A DNA stretch of 64,000 bases from Streptomyces sp. NRRL S-340 (GTDB lineage: Bacteria > Actinomycetota > Actinomycetes > Streptomycetales > Streptomycetaceae): assembly GCF_000720185.1 (NCBI RefSeq), contig NZ_JOIY01000057.1, forward strand, positions 39,680-103,679, in the 5' to 3' direction. Within the stretch, counting starts at the first letter, position 1; every line of letters starts with the position of its first letter. Below are positions 8,410-17,041 of the stretch, piece by piece. A program made the translations under genes and the position numbers. Below the pieces are notes generated by a model. That model was not told where the DNA came from, made no database searches, and worked only from the letters and a program-made list of their open reading frames with translations.

Positions 8410-8539
8410 CCGGTCACGGCGGACGAAGGCCGATCGCCGGCGGGCAGGAAGCTGCGGCGTCGGCGGACGGGAACCGATCGCCGGCGGACAGGTCCAGGTC
8501 ACCGGCGGAACGGTCCGGGGACGGCAGAAGCTGCGCGGT

Positions 8540-8559
8540 GGCCCGCTCGCTAGCGGGCC
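8540..8559. terminator. Bidirectional stem-loop between the desaturase and WhiB-like genes
   Basis: GGCCCGCT (8540-8547) and AGCGGGCC (8552-8559) are a perfect 8-bp inverted repeat with a 4-nt loop. It overlaps the stop codon of the WhiB-like gene and lies 130 bp after the desaturase stop. The intervening region 8410-8520 contains repeated CGATCGCCGGCGG segments. Confidence 0.5.
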
Positions 8560-8795
8560 GCTCGCCGCAGGTTCTGCCGTTCCTTCTCGGACAGGCCGCC
8601 CCAGACGCCGAAGCGTTCGTCGTTGGCCAGCGCGTACTCCAGGCAGGCCGGGCGCATCTCGCACAGGGCGCAGATGCGCTTCGCCTCGCGCACGGAACTG
8701 CCCGGCTCGGGGAAGAAGAAGTCACCCCCGGTCTGTGCGCACAGGGCCTGGGCCTGCCAGGCGGGGGCGTCCGGGGTGATCGTCTCGATGTGCAT
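8550..8795 (-). CDS. WhiB-like (Wbl) iron-sulfur transcription factor
   Basis: The product is 81 residues. The four cysteines that hold the [4Fe-4S] cluster are in the Wbl arrangement: C19, C42, C45 and C51 (C-x22-C-x2-C-x5-C). The turn motif GVWGG follows at 63-67, then a basic tail SEKERQNLRRAAR. Wbl proteins are actinobacterial redox-responsive regulators that usually bind the primary sigma factor. The ATG at 8795 has no ribosome site within 15 nt, so translation may be leaderless or start slightly upstream at a GTG. Which Wbl paralog it is cannot be fixed by eye. Confidence 0.88.
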   Translation of the reverse strand: MHIETITPDAPAWQAQALCAQTGGDFFFPEPGSSVREAKRICALCEMRPACLEYALANDERFGVWGGLSEKERQNLRRAAR

Positions 8796-8997
8796 GAGCC
8801 AGATCGTGCCGGGCGGCGAAAAACGTTCGATCAACGCGGGATCAACACCGCGTCCGGGAGCCCTCCCCCGGATGATCCGCCGGGGGCGGCCCGTGCGCAC
8901 GGCGGCGCGCGGAGCCGGAGCCTTCCGGCAGCGATCGCCGGTGGGCGGTGCGAGACTCGGCAGAGCAGGCCACGAGTCCCTTCGAAGGAGGGCGACG

Positions 8998-9801
8998 ATG
9001 CTCACCACCCGTTTCGTGGACGGCGCTCCGAACTGGATCGATGTCGCCACCCCCGACATCGACGGTGCTCGTTCCTTCTACGCCGGGCTCTTCGGCTGGG
9101 ACTTCCGCTCCGCGGGCCCCGACGCCGGCGGCTACGGCTTCTTCCAGCTCGACGGCAGGGCCGTGGCCGGCGGCATGCAGGTGACGGCGGAGCAGGCTCC
9201 GCCGGCGTGGACGGTGTACTTCCGGTGCGGCGACGCACAGGCCGTCGCGAAGGCCGCCGAGGAGGCGCACGGCAGAGTGCTGGCCGGGCCGGTGGACGTG
9301 ATGGACCAGGGGCGCGTGGCGCTCCTCGCCGACCGGGCGGGGGTGCCCTTCGGCCTCTGGCAGCCGGGGCACCGCAAGGGCCTGGACGCCGCCGGTGAGC
9401 CGGGCTCGCTGTGCTGGGTCGAGCTGTACACGCCGGACCTCGCGGCGGCGGCCGCGTTCTACCACCGGATGCTCGGGCTGGAGACCTCGGCGGTCTCGTT
9501 CCCCGGTGGCTCCTACACCTGCGTCAATCCCGCGGCCGGCGGGGAGGACGCCATGTTCGGCGGCATCGTCCCGCTGGGCGACGACCCGGTCGAGGCGGCT
9601 GCGGGGGCGGCCGGGGCCCACTGGCTGCCGTACTTCGCCGTCGCGGACGCGGACGCCGTCGTCGACCGGGCACGCGACCTGGGCGGTACGGTCCGCATGG
9701 CGGCCACCGACATCCCCGGCGTCGGCCGCGTGGCCCGGCTCGCCGACCCGCACGGCGCCCGCTTCGCGGTGCTCAGGCCGGCGCCGCGGCAGCAGGCCTG
9801 A
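8998..9801 (+). CDS. VOC (glyoxalase/bleomycin-resistance fold) family protein, two domains
   Basis: The product is 267 residues, made of two tandem vicinal-oxygen-chelate modules. The first starts at PNWIDVATPDIDGARSFYAG and ends near GVPFGLWQPG; the second starts at LCWVELYTPDLAAAAAFYHR and ends near GARFAVLRP. This layout matches the CFP30B/hydroxylase-like group common in actinomycetes, whose substrates are mostly unknown. The start ATG at 8998 has a strong AAGGAGG seven nt upstream. It is convergent with the LacI gene. Metal binding and function cannot be assigned from sequence alone. Confidence 0.85.
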   Translation: MLTTRFVDGAPNWIDVATPDIDGARSFYAGLFGWDFRSAGPDAGGYGFFQLDGRAVAGGMQVTAEQAPPAWTVYFRCGDAQAVAKAAEEAHGRVLAGPVDVMDQGRVALLADRAGVPFGLWQPGHRKGLDAAGEPGSLCWVELYTPDLAAAAAFYHRMLGLETSAVSFPGGSYTCVNPAAGGEDAMFGGIVPLGDDPVEAAAGAAGAHWLPYFAVADADAVVDRARDLGGTVRMAATDIPGVGRVARLADPHGARFAVLRPAPRQQA

Positions 9802-9831
9802 GCGAGCACCGGGGCCGCACGGTGCGCGGGG

Positions 9832-10878
9832 TCATGCCGAGGCCCGGCGGATCAAGACGGTGGGCAGGACGATGCCGCGCCGGTCGTCCTCCGTCCGTCG
9901 GCCGGGGCCCGCGGGACGTGAGGCGTGCCGGTCGCCAAGCAGGAGGCGGGCCATCAGGCGGCCCATCTCCTCGATGTCCTGACGGACGGTCGTCAGCGGC
10001 GGATCGGTCTGCTCGGCGACGGGCAGCATGTCGTCGAACCCGACGACGGCGACGTCCTCGGGCACCCGCAGTCCGCGTTCGCGCAGGACGCGCAGGGCGC
10101 CCGCGGCACTGAGGTCGTTGGCGGCGAACACGGCGTCCAGGCCGGGCAGCCGGTCGAGGAGTTCACGCATGGCGCGCTCGCCCCCGGCGGGCGTGAAGTC
10201 GCTCACCGCGACCAGCCCCGGGTCGTCGTCGCCCATGACGTCGCAAAAGCCTTCGAGCCGGTCCGCCGCCGAGGTCTGGTCCAGCGGCCCGGAGATGTGG
10301 GCGATCCGCCTGCGGCCGAGTCCGGCCAGGTGCCGTACGGCCGTCCGGGCACCGCCCCTGTTGTCGCTGTCGACGTACACCGCCTCCCGAGTGCCGTCGC
10401 TCCAGCCGGGCCGGCCGCCGAACACGGTCGGCACGCCGGCGCGCTGGATCAGGCCGGGCAGCGGGTCGTCGAGGTGGAGCGAGAAGACCAGCGCGCCGTC
10501 GACGTGACCGCCGGCGAGGTAGCGCCCGACCCGGGCGTGGTCCTCGCGGCCTTCCGTGAGCAGCAGCACGAGCTGTGCGTCGTGGGCCGTCAGTTCCTTG
10601 CTGATCCCGCGCAGTTGCAGCGCGAAGAAGGGGTCGGCGAAGACGCGTGTCTCCGGTTCGGCGATGACGACGGCGACGGCGTCGTGCCGCTTGGTCACCA
10701 GGCTGCGGGCCGCCTGGTTGGGGACGTACCCGAGTTCCTCCACCGCCCGCCGGACCCGCGCGGCGAGCGGCTCGCGCACGCCCTCCCCGCCGTTGACCAC
10801 CCGGGACACGGTGGCCCGGGACACACCCGCCCGCGCGGCCACGGCCTCCAGCGTCGGACGCGGCGCTGTCTCGCTCAC
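9832..10878 (-). CDS. LacI-family transcriptional regulator
   Basis: The product is 348 residues. The N-terminal HTH is a textbook LacI type, PTLEAVAARAGVSRATVSRVVNG with hinge helix NQAARSLVTKRHD, followed by a periplasmic-binding-like sugar sensor (residues about 70-335) ending in GFDDMLPVAEQTDPPLTTVRQD. The GTG start at 10878 follows GAGGAG by 7 nt. A perfect LacI operator, GAGAGCGCTCTC, lies 58 bp upstream of the start, pointing to autoregulation. The same core recurs before the GH16 glucanase gene at 53.4 kb, so this repressor is a candidate controller of beta-glucan use. The sugar inducer is unknown. Confidence 0.88.
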   Translation of the reverse strand: MSETAPRPTLEAVAARAGVSRATVSRVVNGGEGVREPLAARVRRAVEELGYVPNQAARSLVTKRHDAVAVVIAEPETRVFADPFFALQLRGISKELTAHDAQLVLLLTEGREDHARVGRYLAGGHVDGALVFSLHLDDPLPGLIQRAGVPTVFGGRPGWSDGTREAVYVDSDNRGGARTAVRHLAGLGRRRIAHISGPLDQTSAADRLEGFCDVMGDDDPGLVAVSDFTPAGGERAMRELLDRLPGLDAVFAANDLSAAGALRVLRERGLRVPEDVAVVGFDDMLPVAEQTDPPLTTVRQDIEEMGRLMARLLLGDRHASRPAGPGRRTEDDRRGIVLPTVLIRRASA

Positions 10879-10935
10879 TTCGGGGCTCCTCACAAGCGGC
10901 TGCGGCACAGGATAGCCCCGCGTCCGCCACCGGAT

Positions 10936-10947
10936 GAGAGCGCTCTC
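10936..10947. promoter_or_regulatory. LacI-type operator GAGAGCGCTCTC
   Basis: This is a 12-bp perfect palindrome with the central CpG step typical of LacI-family sites, located 58-69 bp upstream of the LacI gene start at 10878. It probably mediates autorepression. Confidence 0.75.
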
Positions 10948-10982
10948 CCCGCCCTTAGAGCTGCGAACAAAAGTGGGCCCCG

Positions 10983-11090
10983 GTGGGCGGCGCCCGGCAC
11001 GCGCCCTCGCCGCGTTGCCGGAAGGCCCTGGTAGCTCCGCTACAAGAACCTTCCGGCGCCTTGCGATCGCACGCACCGGACACCGGGCAC
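10983..11090 (-). repeat. Long imperfect palindrome (about 108 bp), structured-RNA or MITE-like element
   Basis: Left arm 10983-11035 and right arm 11039-11090 pair around GTAGC-TCC-GCTAC. The inner core GCCGGAAGG...CCTTCCGGC is perfect. Most arm differences are transitions that become G-U pairs only when the minus strand is transcribed and C-A mismatches on the plus strand, so the minus strand is the likely folded RNA. A conserved-looking flank (minus strand ACTTTTGTTCGCAGCTC at about 10959-10975) follows. It lies in the 344-bp gap 10879-11222, which has no gene. From memory similar elements recur in Streptomyces genomes; this is unverified. Confidence 0.6.
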
Positions 11091-11222
11091 GGTCGGACGG
11101 CGGTCCGGCTCCGGGTGCACCGCGATCCGGGCGCACTGCACCTCGGACGTCGTCTCCTGCCGCGGCATCCGGATCGAGGAGCCGCAGCACCCCTCGGGAC
11201 CGAGGGCCCGGCCGTCAGCCGA

Positions 11223-12260
11223 TCAGGTGACGGCCGGGCCCTCCTGCTCCTTGCGTGCCCTGGCCCGGCTCGGCTGCACGCGCTTCGGCTCGCCCGGCAT
11301 CTTCGGGTACTCGGGCGGGTAGGGCAGGTCGCCGAGGCCGTGGTCGCGTTCGTCCCGGGCGGCGAGGTCCAGCAGCCCCTCCAGCGAGAACGCGTGGTCG
11401 TCCATGTCGGCGTGCACGTCCCCGGCCTCGGCGAACCGGGCGGGCATGGTCGTGATGTCGAAGTCGCGGGGCTGGGCGACGCCGACCTCCTCCCAGCGCA
11501 GCGGCGCCGAGACGGGGGCGTGCGGGCGGGGGCGCACCGAGTAGGCGGCGGCGATGGTGCGGTCGCGGGCGGTCTGGTTGTAGTCGACGAAGATGCGGGC
11601 GCCGCGCTCCTCCTTCCACCACTTGGTGGTCACCTGCTGCGGCATCCGGCGCTCCAGCTCCCGGCCGACCGCGATGGCGGCCCGCCGTACCTGGGTGAAC
11701 GTCCAGCGGGGCTCGATGGGGACGAAGACGTGCAGGCCGCGTCCGCCGGAGGTCTTGGGCCAGCCGCGCAGGCCGCCGAACTCCTCCAGGACGGCACGCA
11801 GTTCACCGGCGGCGCGGACGGCGTCGGCGTAGTCGGTGCCGGGCTGCGGGTCCAGGTCGATGCGCAGTTCGTCGGGGTGCTCGACGTCGTCGCGCCGCAC
11901 CGGCCAGGGGTGGAAGGTGAGGGTGCCGTACTGGGCCGCCCAGACGACCGCCGCCTGCTCGGTGGGGCACATCTCGTCGGCGCTGCGGCCGCTGGGAAAG
12001 GTGATGTGGGCGGTCGGGATCCAGTCGGGCATGCCCTTGGGCGCCCGCTTCTGGAAGAACCACTCGCCGTCGATGCCGTCCGGGTAGCGCTCCAGGGTGG
12101 TGGGCCGCTCACGCAGGGCGCGCAGGATGCCCGGGGCGACCGCCTGGTAGTACCGGGCGACGTCCAGCTTGGTGTACCCGTGCTCCGGAAAGAAGACCTT
12201 GTCCGGGCTGGACAGCCTGACGGTCCGGCCGGCCACGTCGAGTTCCACCGCATCGCCCAT
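11223..12260 (-). CDS. LigD-type DNA polymerase/primase domain protein (non-homologous end joining)
   Basis: The product is 345 residues forming a stand-alone polymerase (PolDom/AEP primase) domain. Family motifs are present: SSPDKVFFPEHGYTKLDVARYY near the N-terminus, RYPDGIDGEWFFQKRAPKGMPDW, the catalytic HPDELRIDLDPQPGT with the two aspartates (D-L-D), and TSGGRGLHVFVPI. In actinobacteria such enzymes fill gaps and add ribonucleotides at double-strand breaks with Ku. It is divergent from an ATP-dependent ligase, 75 bp apart, so the functions fused in mycobacterial LigD are split here. The ATG at 12260 is used; a GTG three codons upstream is possible. No Ku gene is in the window. Confidence 0.9.
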   Translation of the reverse strand: MGDAVELDVAGRTVRLSSPDKVFFPEHGYTKLDVARYYQAVAPGILRALRERPTTLERYPDGIDGEWFFQKRAPKGMPDWIPTAHITFPSGRSADEMCPTEQAAVVWAAQYGTLTFHPWPVRRDDVEHPDELRIDLDPQPGTDYADAVRAAGELRAVLEEFGGLRGWPKTSGGRGLHVFVPIEPRWTFTQVRRAAIAVGRELERRMPQQVTTKWWKEERGARIFVDYNQTARDRTIAAAYSVRPRPHAPVSAPLRWEEVGVAQPRDFDITTMPARFAEAGDVHADMDDHAFSLEGLLDLAARDERDHGLGDLPYPPEYPKMPGEPKRVQPSRARARKEQEGPAVT

Positions 12261-12335
12261 GCGAGCCACGGTAGGCGTCCCCCGCCCACCTCGCACACCG
12301 GGCGAAAGGCGCCGCCGGCGCGCAGAATCGCTGGC

Positions 12336-13406
12336 ATGGATCTTCCCGTGATGCCGCCCGTGAAGCCGATGCTCGCCAAGCCGGTGGCGAAGATCCCGCC
12401 GGGCATGCAGTACGAGGCGAAGTGGGACGGGTTCCGGGCGATCGTGTTCCGCGACGGCGCCGAGATCGAACTGGGCAGCCGTACGGGCAAGCCGCTGACC
12501 AGGTACTTCCCCGAACTGGTGGCGGCGCTCGGGGAGCGGCTGCCCGAAAGGTGCGTGCTGGACGGGGAGATCGTGATCGCCCGGGAGGGACGGCTGGACT
12601 TCGACGCGCTGACCGAGCGGATCCACCCGGCCGACTCGCGGGTGCGGACGCTGGCCGAGCGGACCCCGTCCTCGTTCGTCGCCTTCGACCTGCTCGCGCT
12701 GGACGGCGAGTCGCTGCTGGACGTGCCGCTGACCGACCGCAGGGCGCTGCTGGTCAGGGCGCTCCAGGGGGTGCGGGCGCCGGTGCACGTGGCGCCCGCG
12801 ACGACGGACGTCGAGGTGGCGCGGCAGTGGTTCGAGCAGTACGAGGGCGCGGGTCTGGACGGGGTGATCGCCAAGCCCCTGGGACTGCGCTACCTCCAGG
12901 ACGAGCGGGCCATGTTCAAGATCAAGCACGAGCGGACGGCGGACGTGGTGGTCGCCGGCTACCGCCTGCACAAGAGCGGTCCCGTCGTCGGCTCCCTCCT
13001 GCTCGGCCTCTACGACGACCGGGGCACCCTCCAGCACGTCGGGGTGTCGGCGGCCTTCCCGATGAAGCGGCGCGCGGAGCTGATCGAGGAGCTGGCACCG
13101 CTGCGGATGGACGACACGGCCGGGCATCCGTGGGCCGCGTGGTCCCAGGAGGCGGCGCACGAGTCGGCCCGGCTGCCGGGCGCGCCGAGCCGCTGGTCGG
13201 GCAAGAAGGACCTGTCCTGGGTGCCGCTGCGGCCGGAGCGGGTGGCGGAGGTGGCGTACGACCACATGGAGAACGGGGCGCGGTTCCGGCACACGGCGCG
13301 CTTCCGGCGCTGGCGCCCGGACCGCACCCCGAGCAGTTGCACGTACGCCCAGCTGGAGGAGCCCGTCCGCTACGACCTCGCCGAGATCCTGGGCTCCGGG
13401 CCGTGA
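12336..13406 (+). CDS. ATP-dependent DNA ligase (LigC/LigD-ligase type)
   Basis: The product is 356 residues. The AMP-accepting lysine is K29 in the motif YEAKWDGFR (motif I, K-x-DG). Motif III-like SFVAFDLLALDG and motif IV GLDGVIAKP follow, and the motif V lysines are in MFKIKHERTADVVVAG. The C-terminal OB-fold segment ends with HTARFRRWRPDRTPSSCTY. The size and motif set match the small ATP ligases that seal double-strand breaks in actinobacterial end joining. ATG at 12336 is the only good start. It shares a 75-bp divergent promoter region with the polymerase gene, so the two are probably co-controlled. Confidence 0.9.
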   Translation: MDLPVMPPVKPMLAKPVAKIPPGMQYEAKWDGFRAIVFRDGAEIELGSRTGKPLTRYFPELVAALGERLPERCVLDGEIVIAREGRLDFDALTERIHPADSRVRTLAERTPSSFVAFDLLALDGESLLDVPLTDRRALLVRALQGVRAPVHVAPATTDVEVARQWFEQYEGAGLDGVIAKPLGLRYLQDERAMFKIKHERTADVVVAGYRLHKSGPVVGSLLLGLYDDRGTLQHVGVSAAFPMKRRAELIEELAPLRMDDTAGHPWAAWSQEAAHESARLPGAPSRWSGKKDLSWVPLRPERVAEVAYDHMENGARFRHTARFRRWRPDRTPSSCTYAQLEEPVRYDLAEILGSGP

Positions 13407-13490
13407 GCCGGGCGGGCCCAGCACGGCAGGGCCCGGAGGGGGCGGGAGGCGTGGCCGGGCGGGGGCCGGAAGGCGTGAGGGCCTCGCGGC

Positions 13491-14681
13491 TCAGGGGGTC
13501 ATGAGGACCTTGACCGCGCCGTCCTGCTTGCGCTGGAACATCTCGTAGGCGTGCGGCGCCTCCTTGAGCGGGACCCGGTGGGTGGCGAAGTCGTCGACGC
13601 CGAGCGGGTCCTCGTCGGTGAGGTAGGGCAGGATGTCGTCGGTCCAGCGGCGGACGTTGGCCTGGCCCATGCGGATCTGGAGCTGCTTGTCGAACATGGT
13701 GAGCAGCGGCAGCGGGTCGGCCGATCCGCCGTAGACGCCCGAGAGGGAGATGGTGCCGCCGCGGCGGACCAGGTCGATCGCGGTGTAGAGGGCGGTGAGC
13801 CGGTCCACGCTGAAGCGTTCGGCCAGCGGCCCGCTCAGGGCGCGCGGCATGATCGCGGCGGTCTGCTGGACGAGCCGGGCGACGTGGCTGCCGTGCGCCT
13901 CGGTGCCGACCGCGTCGATCACGGCGTCGGGGCCGCGCCCGTCGGTCTCGTCGTGGATCGCGGCGACCAGTTCCTTCTCGCCGTCGAAGTCGCGCAGGTC
14001 GTACGTCTGCACCCCGCGGCGCCTGGCGCGGTCCAGGCGTTCGGTGACCAGGTCCACCCCGAACACCCGTCCGGCGCCACGGGCCAGGGCGATCCGGCAG
14101 GCCATGTCGCCGATCGGGCCGAGGCCGAGCACGGCGACGGTGCCGCCGCGCGGGACGTCGGCGTAGGCGACCGCCTGCCAGGCGGTGGGCAGCACGTCGG
14201 AGAGGTACACGAAGCGGTCGTCGGCCGGGCCCTCGGGCACCTTGATCGGACCGTACTGGGCCTGCGGCACCCGCAGGTACTCGGCCTGGGCGCCCGGGAC
14301 CGCCCCGTACAGGCGGGTGTAGCCGAACAGCGCGGCGCCCATGTGCTCGCTGGTGACCTGGGTGGTCTCGCACTGGGTCTGCAGACCGGTGGAGCACATG
14401 ACGCAGTGGCCGCAGGAGATCTGGAACGGGACGACCACCCGGTCGCCGGGCCTGAGATTCGTCACCTCGGGGCCGACCTCCTCGACGATGCCCATCGGTT
14501 CGTGGCCGAGGATGTCGCCGGGGGTCATGAACGGGGTGAGCACCTCGTACAGGTGCAGGTCGGAGCCGCACAGCCCGGACGAGGTGATCCGGATGACGGC
14601 GTCCGTCGGCTCCTGGATCTTCGGGTCGGGGACGTCGTCCACCCGGACGTCGCGCTTGCCCTGCCAGGTCACTGCCTTCAT
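13491..14681 (-). CDS. Zinc-dependent medium-chain alcohol/formaldehyde-type dehydrogenase
   Basis: The product is 396 residues of the MDR superfamily. Catalytic zinc ligands are in SSGLCGSDLHLYE and GHEPMG. The structural-zinc lobe is complete, with four cysteines in CGHCVMCSTGLQTQC. The nucleotide site GLGPIGDMACRIA precedes VFGVDLVTERL, where the Asp after the second strand favours NAD. The insert between strands and the length match the glutathione-independent formaldehyde dehydrogenase-like group, whose members act on varied alcohols and aldehydes. The ATG at 14681 has GAAGGGG about 10 nt upstream. Substrate is unknown. It is downstream of, and co-oriented with, pcaV but separated from it by a stem-loop. 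Confidence 0.85.
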   Translation of the reverse strand: MKAVTWQGKRDVRVDDVPDPKIQEPTDAVIRITSSGLCGSDLHLYEVLTPFMTPGDILGHEPMGIVEEVGPEVTNLRPGDRVVVPFQISCGHCVMCSTGLQTQCETTQVTSEHMGAALFGYTRLYGAVPGAQAEYLRVPQAQYGPIKVPEGPADDRFVYLSDVLPTAWQAVAYADVPRGGTVAVLGLGPIGDMACRIALARGAGRVFGVDLVTERLDRARRRGVQTYDLRDFDGEKELVAAIHDETDGRGPDAVIDAVGTEAHGSHVARLVQQTAAIMPRALSGPLAERFSVDRLTALYTAIDLVRRGGTISLSGVYGGSADPLPLLTMFDKQLQIRMGQANVRRWTDDILPYLTDEDPLGVDDFATHRVPLKEAPHAYEMFQRKQDGAVKVLMTP

Positions 14682-14759
14682 CGTGTCGCGCCCCTTCCGT
14701 CACGCTCCGGTGCCTTGACGGACGGCCGGGTACCCGGGGCCGGACGGGCGAACCCGGAC

Positions 14760-14788
14760 GGGGGGCCTCCGAGGGGCGGGCGCCCCCC
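14760..14788 (-). terminator. Stem-loop terminator of pcaV
   Basis: GGGGGGC at 14760-14766 pairs with GCCCCCC at 14782-14788 across a 15-nt loop, directly after the pcaV stop codon at 14792. There is no U-tract, as is common in this genus. Confidence 0.5.
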
Positions 14789-14791
14789 GGG

Positions 14792-15256
14792 TCAGGGGCG
14801 TGCGGCAGCCGGTTCCGGCGGGTTGCGCAGGCCCTCGGCCGCGTCCGCGACGCGCCGGATGAGGTCGAAGAACTGGGCCTGCTCCGCCGTGCTGAGCGGG
14901 CCCAGGAAGACCTGGTTCATCCGGGCCGTGCGCACGGTGAGCCGTCGGTGGGTGCGTTCCCCCTCGTCGGTCAGGCGGAGCAGGAAGCGGCGGCCGTCCT
15001 GCGGGTCGCGGACCTTGTCGAGCAGGCCGCGGCGGCCGAGCCGGGTGATGACCTCGGCGATGGTGGACCGGTCCAGGCCCACCCGCTCCCCCACCGTGCG
15101 CTGGTCGAGTCCCGGTTCGGCGACGAGCGCGTTGAGGACCGCGAACTGGGGCGAGGTGATCTCCTCGGAGACCATCGTGTTCCACAGCAGGTAGTGGGCC
15201 TGCTGGAGCCGGCGGGCCAGGTGCCCGGGGTGCGTCGTGAGGTCCACCGCGGCCAT
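14792..15256 (-). CDS. pcaV: MarR-family repressor of protocatechuate catabolism (PcaV)
   Basis: The product is 154 residues with a MarR winged helix: LNALVAEPGLDQRTVGERVGLDRSTIAEVITRLGRRGLLDKVRDPQDGRR (wing DGRR). It is divergent from pcaI, the position occupied by PcaV in S. coelicolor. PcaV binds protocatechuate and releases the pca operon. An arginine at position 15 (LARRLQQAH), reported in PcaV as the key ligand contact, is present at exactly that number. The ATG at 15256 follows GAGGAG by 5 nt. The identification rests on context plus this residue. Confidence 0.88.
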   Translation of the reverse strand: MAAVDLTTHPGHLARRLQQAHYLLWNTMVSEEITSPQFAVLNALVAEPGLDQRTVGERVGLDRSTIAEVITRLGRRGLLDKVRDPQDGRRFLLRLTDEGERTHRRLTVRTARMNQVFLGPLSTAEQAQFFDLIRRVADAAEGLRNPPEPAAARP

Positions 15257-15614
15257 GTGCGCTCCTCGGGGTAGGTCTGCCGGTGCGGTCCTGCCTGGTC
15301 GCGCGTACGTCGCCGCAGCCGCGACGTCGTAGCCGCGTGGCCGTACGCACGACCTCGTACGCACATCTTGGTACACGTCTTCGCGGACACGGCTCGGCAG
15401 ACCTGTCGCGGCGCCTGCCTTTTTTGTACGTGCACTGAACAGTACCGCTCGCCTGCCCTCAGCCATTCCTGGCACGTCCCCTTTCTCGTCCCGGTCTTGA
15501 CTGCTCGTCCCGCCGGTGGCAGCGTGAGGGCGCCTTTGCCGATTTACTCAGTGCCCTGACTATCTGGGCTCCGGGCGGGTCGGCGTCGCTCGGCAGAGAT
15601 GAGGCTTGTTTCCG
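15257..15614. promoter_or_regulatory. pcaV-pcaI divergent regulatory region
   Basis: This 358-bp region holds no gene. Two related half-site clusters stand out: TGCACTGA at 15431-15438, flanked by GTAC on both sides (15427-15444), and the imperfect palindrome TA-TCAG-TGCC-CTGA-TA centred on 15553 (15545-15562), about 50 bp before pcaI. Both contain the core TCAGTGC or its complement and are the best PcaV operator candidates. A possible promoter for pcaI is TTGACT (15496-15501), 17 bp, CAGCGT (15519-15524). Confidence 0.5.
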
Positions 15615-16397
15615 ATGGACAAGGTGGTCGCGACGGCCGTGGAGGCGGTGGCCGACGTGCCGGACGGCGCGTCGCTCGCGGTGGGCGGTTTCGGGCTGAG
15701 CGGTGTGCCGAACGTGCTGATCCAGGCGCTGTACGAGCGCGGCGTGGGCGGCCTGTCGGTGGTGTCGAACAACTGCGGGGCGATGGGGTCCGGGCTGGCG
15801 GTGCTGCTGGCGGCGGGCCGGATCGCCCGGGTGACCGGCTCCTACATCGGCGCGAACAAGGAGTTCGCCCGGCAGTACCTGGCCGGTGAGCTGGAGGTCG
15901 AGCTGATCCCGCAGGGCACGCTGGCCGAGCGGCTGCGCGCGGGCGGGGCCGGGATCCCCGCCTTCTACACGCCGGCCGGGGTGGGCACGCAGGTCGCCGA
16001 GGGCGGACTGCCCTGGCGCTACGACGGCCGCGGCGGCGTCGCGGTGGCCTCCGCGCCGAAGGAGGTCCGCGAGTTCGACGGCACCGAGTACGTGCTGGAG
16101 CGCGGCATCCGCACCGACTTCGCGCTGGTCCGGGCGGCGCGGGGCGACCGGCACGGGAACCTCGTCTTCAACAGGTCCACCCGCAACTTCAACCCGCCGG
16201 CCGCCATGGCCGGCAAGGTGACGATCGCGGAGGTGGAGGAGCTGGTCGAGCCCGGCGCGCTGGACCCGGACGCGGTGCACCTGCCGGGGATCTTCGTGCA
16301 GCGCGTGGTCGCGCTGAGCCCTGAGCAGGCCGCCGACAAGAAGATCGAGAACCGGACGGTGTCCGTGCCCGGTGTGCGAGGGACGGTGAGCGCCTGA
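15615..16397 (+). CDS. pcaI: 3-oxoadipate CoA-transferase subunit A
   Basis: The product is 260 residues. It transfers CoA from succinyl-CoA to 3-oxoadipate in the beta-ketoadipate pathway, working as a heteromer with PcaJ. The family CoA-binding loop [16 protein letters not shown] is at the N-terminus, and [45 protein letters not shown] is the classical subunit A block. ATG at 15615 is preferred to the TTG at 15606 because AGATGAGG lies about 10 nt upstream of the ATG. The stop overlaps the pcaJ start (TGATG), showing translational coupling. First gene of the pca operon; repression by PcaV is expected. Confidence 0.92.
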   Translation: MDKVVATAVEAVADVPDGASLAVGGFGLSGVPNVLIQALYERGVGGLSVVSNNCGAMGSGLAVLLAAGRIARVTGSYIGANKEFARQYLAGELEVELIPQGTLAERLRAGGAGIPAFYTPAGVGTQVAEGGLPWRYDGRGGVAVASAPKEVREFDGTEYVLERGIRTDFALVRAARGDRHGNLVFNRSTRNFNPPAAMAGKVTIAEVEELVEPGALDPDAVHLPGIFVQRVVALSPEQAADKKIENRTVSVPGVRGTVSA

Positions 16398-17041
16398 TGG
16401 CGTGGACACGTGAGGAGATGGCCGCCCGTGCGGCGCGCGAGCTGCGGGACGGGCAGTACGTCAACCTGGGCATCGGGCTGCCGACGCTGATCCCGAACCA
16501 CCTGCCGCCGGGCGTGGAGGTGGTCCTGGAGTCGGAGAACGGCATCCTGGGCACCGGCCCCTACCCGGCCGAGGACCAGGTCGATCCGGACCTGATCAAC
16601 GCGGGCAAGGAGACCGTCACGGTCCTGCCGGGCGCCTCGTTCTTCGACTCGGCGCTGTCCTTCGCGATGATCCGCGGCGGCCACATCGACGTCGCCGTGC
16701 TCGGCGCCATGCAGGTCTCGCGGACCGGCGACCTGGCGAACTGGGCCGTCCCGGGCAGGATGGTCACCGGGATCGGCGGGGCGATGGACCTCGTGCACGG
16801 TGCCCGCACGGTCGTCGTCGTGATGACGCACACGGCCAAGGACGGTTCCCCGAAGATCGTCCGAGAGTGCACGCTGCCGCTGACCGGCAAGCGCTGCGTG
16901 CACCGGATCATCACCGACCTCGGCGTCCTGGACGTCACCGGTGACGGACTCGTGCTCGCGGAGACCGCGCCCGGCGTCAGCGCCGAGGAGGTCGTCCGCA
17001 GGACCGACGCCGAACTGACCGTCGCGGAGGGCTGCGAGTGA
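16397..17041 (+). CDS. pcaJ: 3-oxoadipate CoA-transferase subunit B
   Basis: The product is 214 residues, standard for subunit B. The catalytic glutamate that forms the CoA thioester is in the motif ESENGILG ([14 protein letters not shown]). The block [20 protein letters not shown] at the N-terminus and the tail ELTVAEGCE are also typical. It starts one base inside the pcaI stop codon and its own stop overlaps the GTG of the broken pcaF by 4 nt, so all three were one translationally coupled unit. Confidence 0.92.
   Translation: MAWTREEMAARAARELRDGQYVNLGIGLPTLIPNHLPPGVEVVLESENGILGTGPYPAEDQVDPDLINAGKETVTVLPGASFFDSALSFAMIRGGHIDVAVLGAMQVSRTGDLANWAVPGRMVTGIGGAMDLVHGARTVVVVMTHTAKDGSPKIVRECTLPLTGKRCVHRIITDLGVLDVTGDGLVLAETAPGVSAEEVVRRTDAELTVAEGCE

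Noticed and set aside
10955..11095. Possible tRNA or insertion-sequence end at the long palindrome
   Set aside because: No cloverleaf, no transposase frame and no target duplication could be seen; kept as a palindromic element only.
10983..12335. Plus-strand open frame running into the ligase gene from 10983
   Set aside because: The part before 12336 is antisense to the LigD-type polymerase and shows no homology; ligase homology starts at the ATG at 12336.
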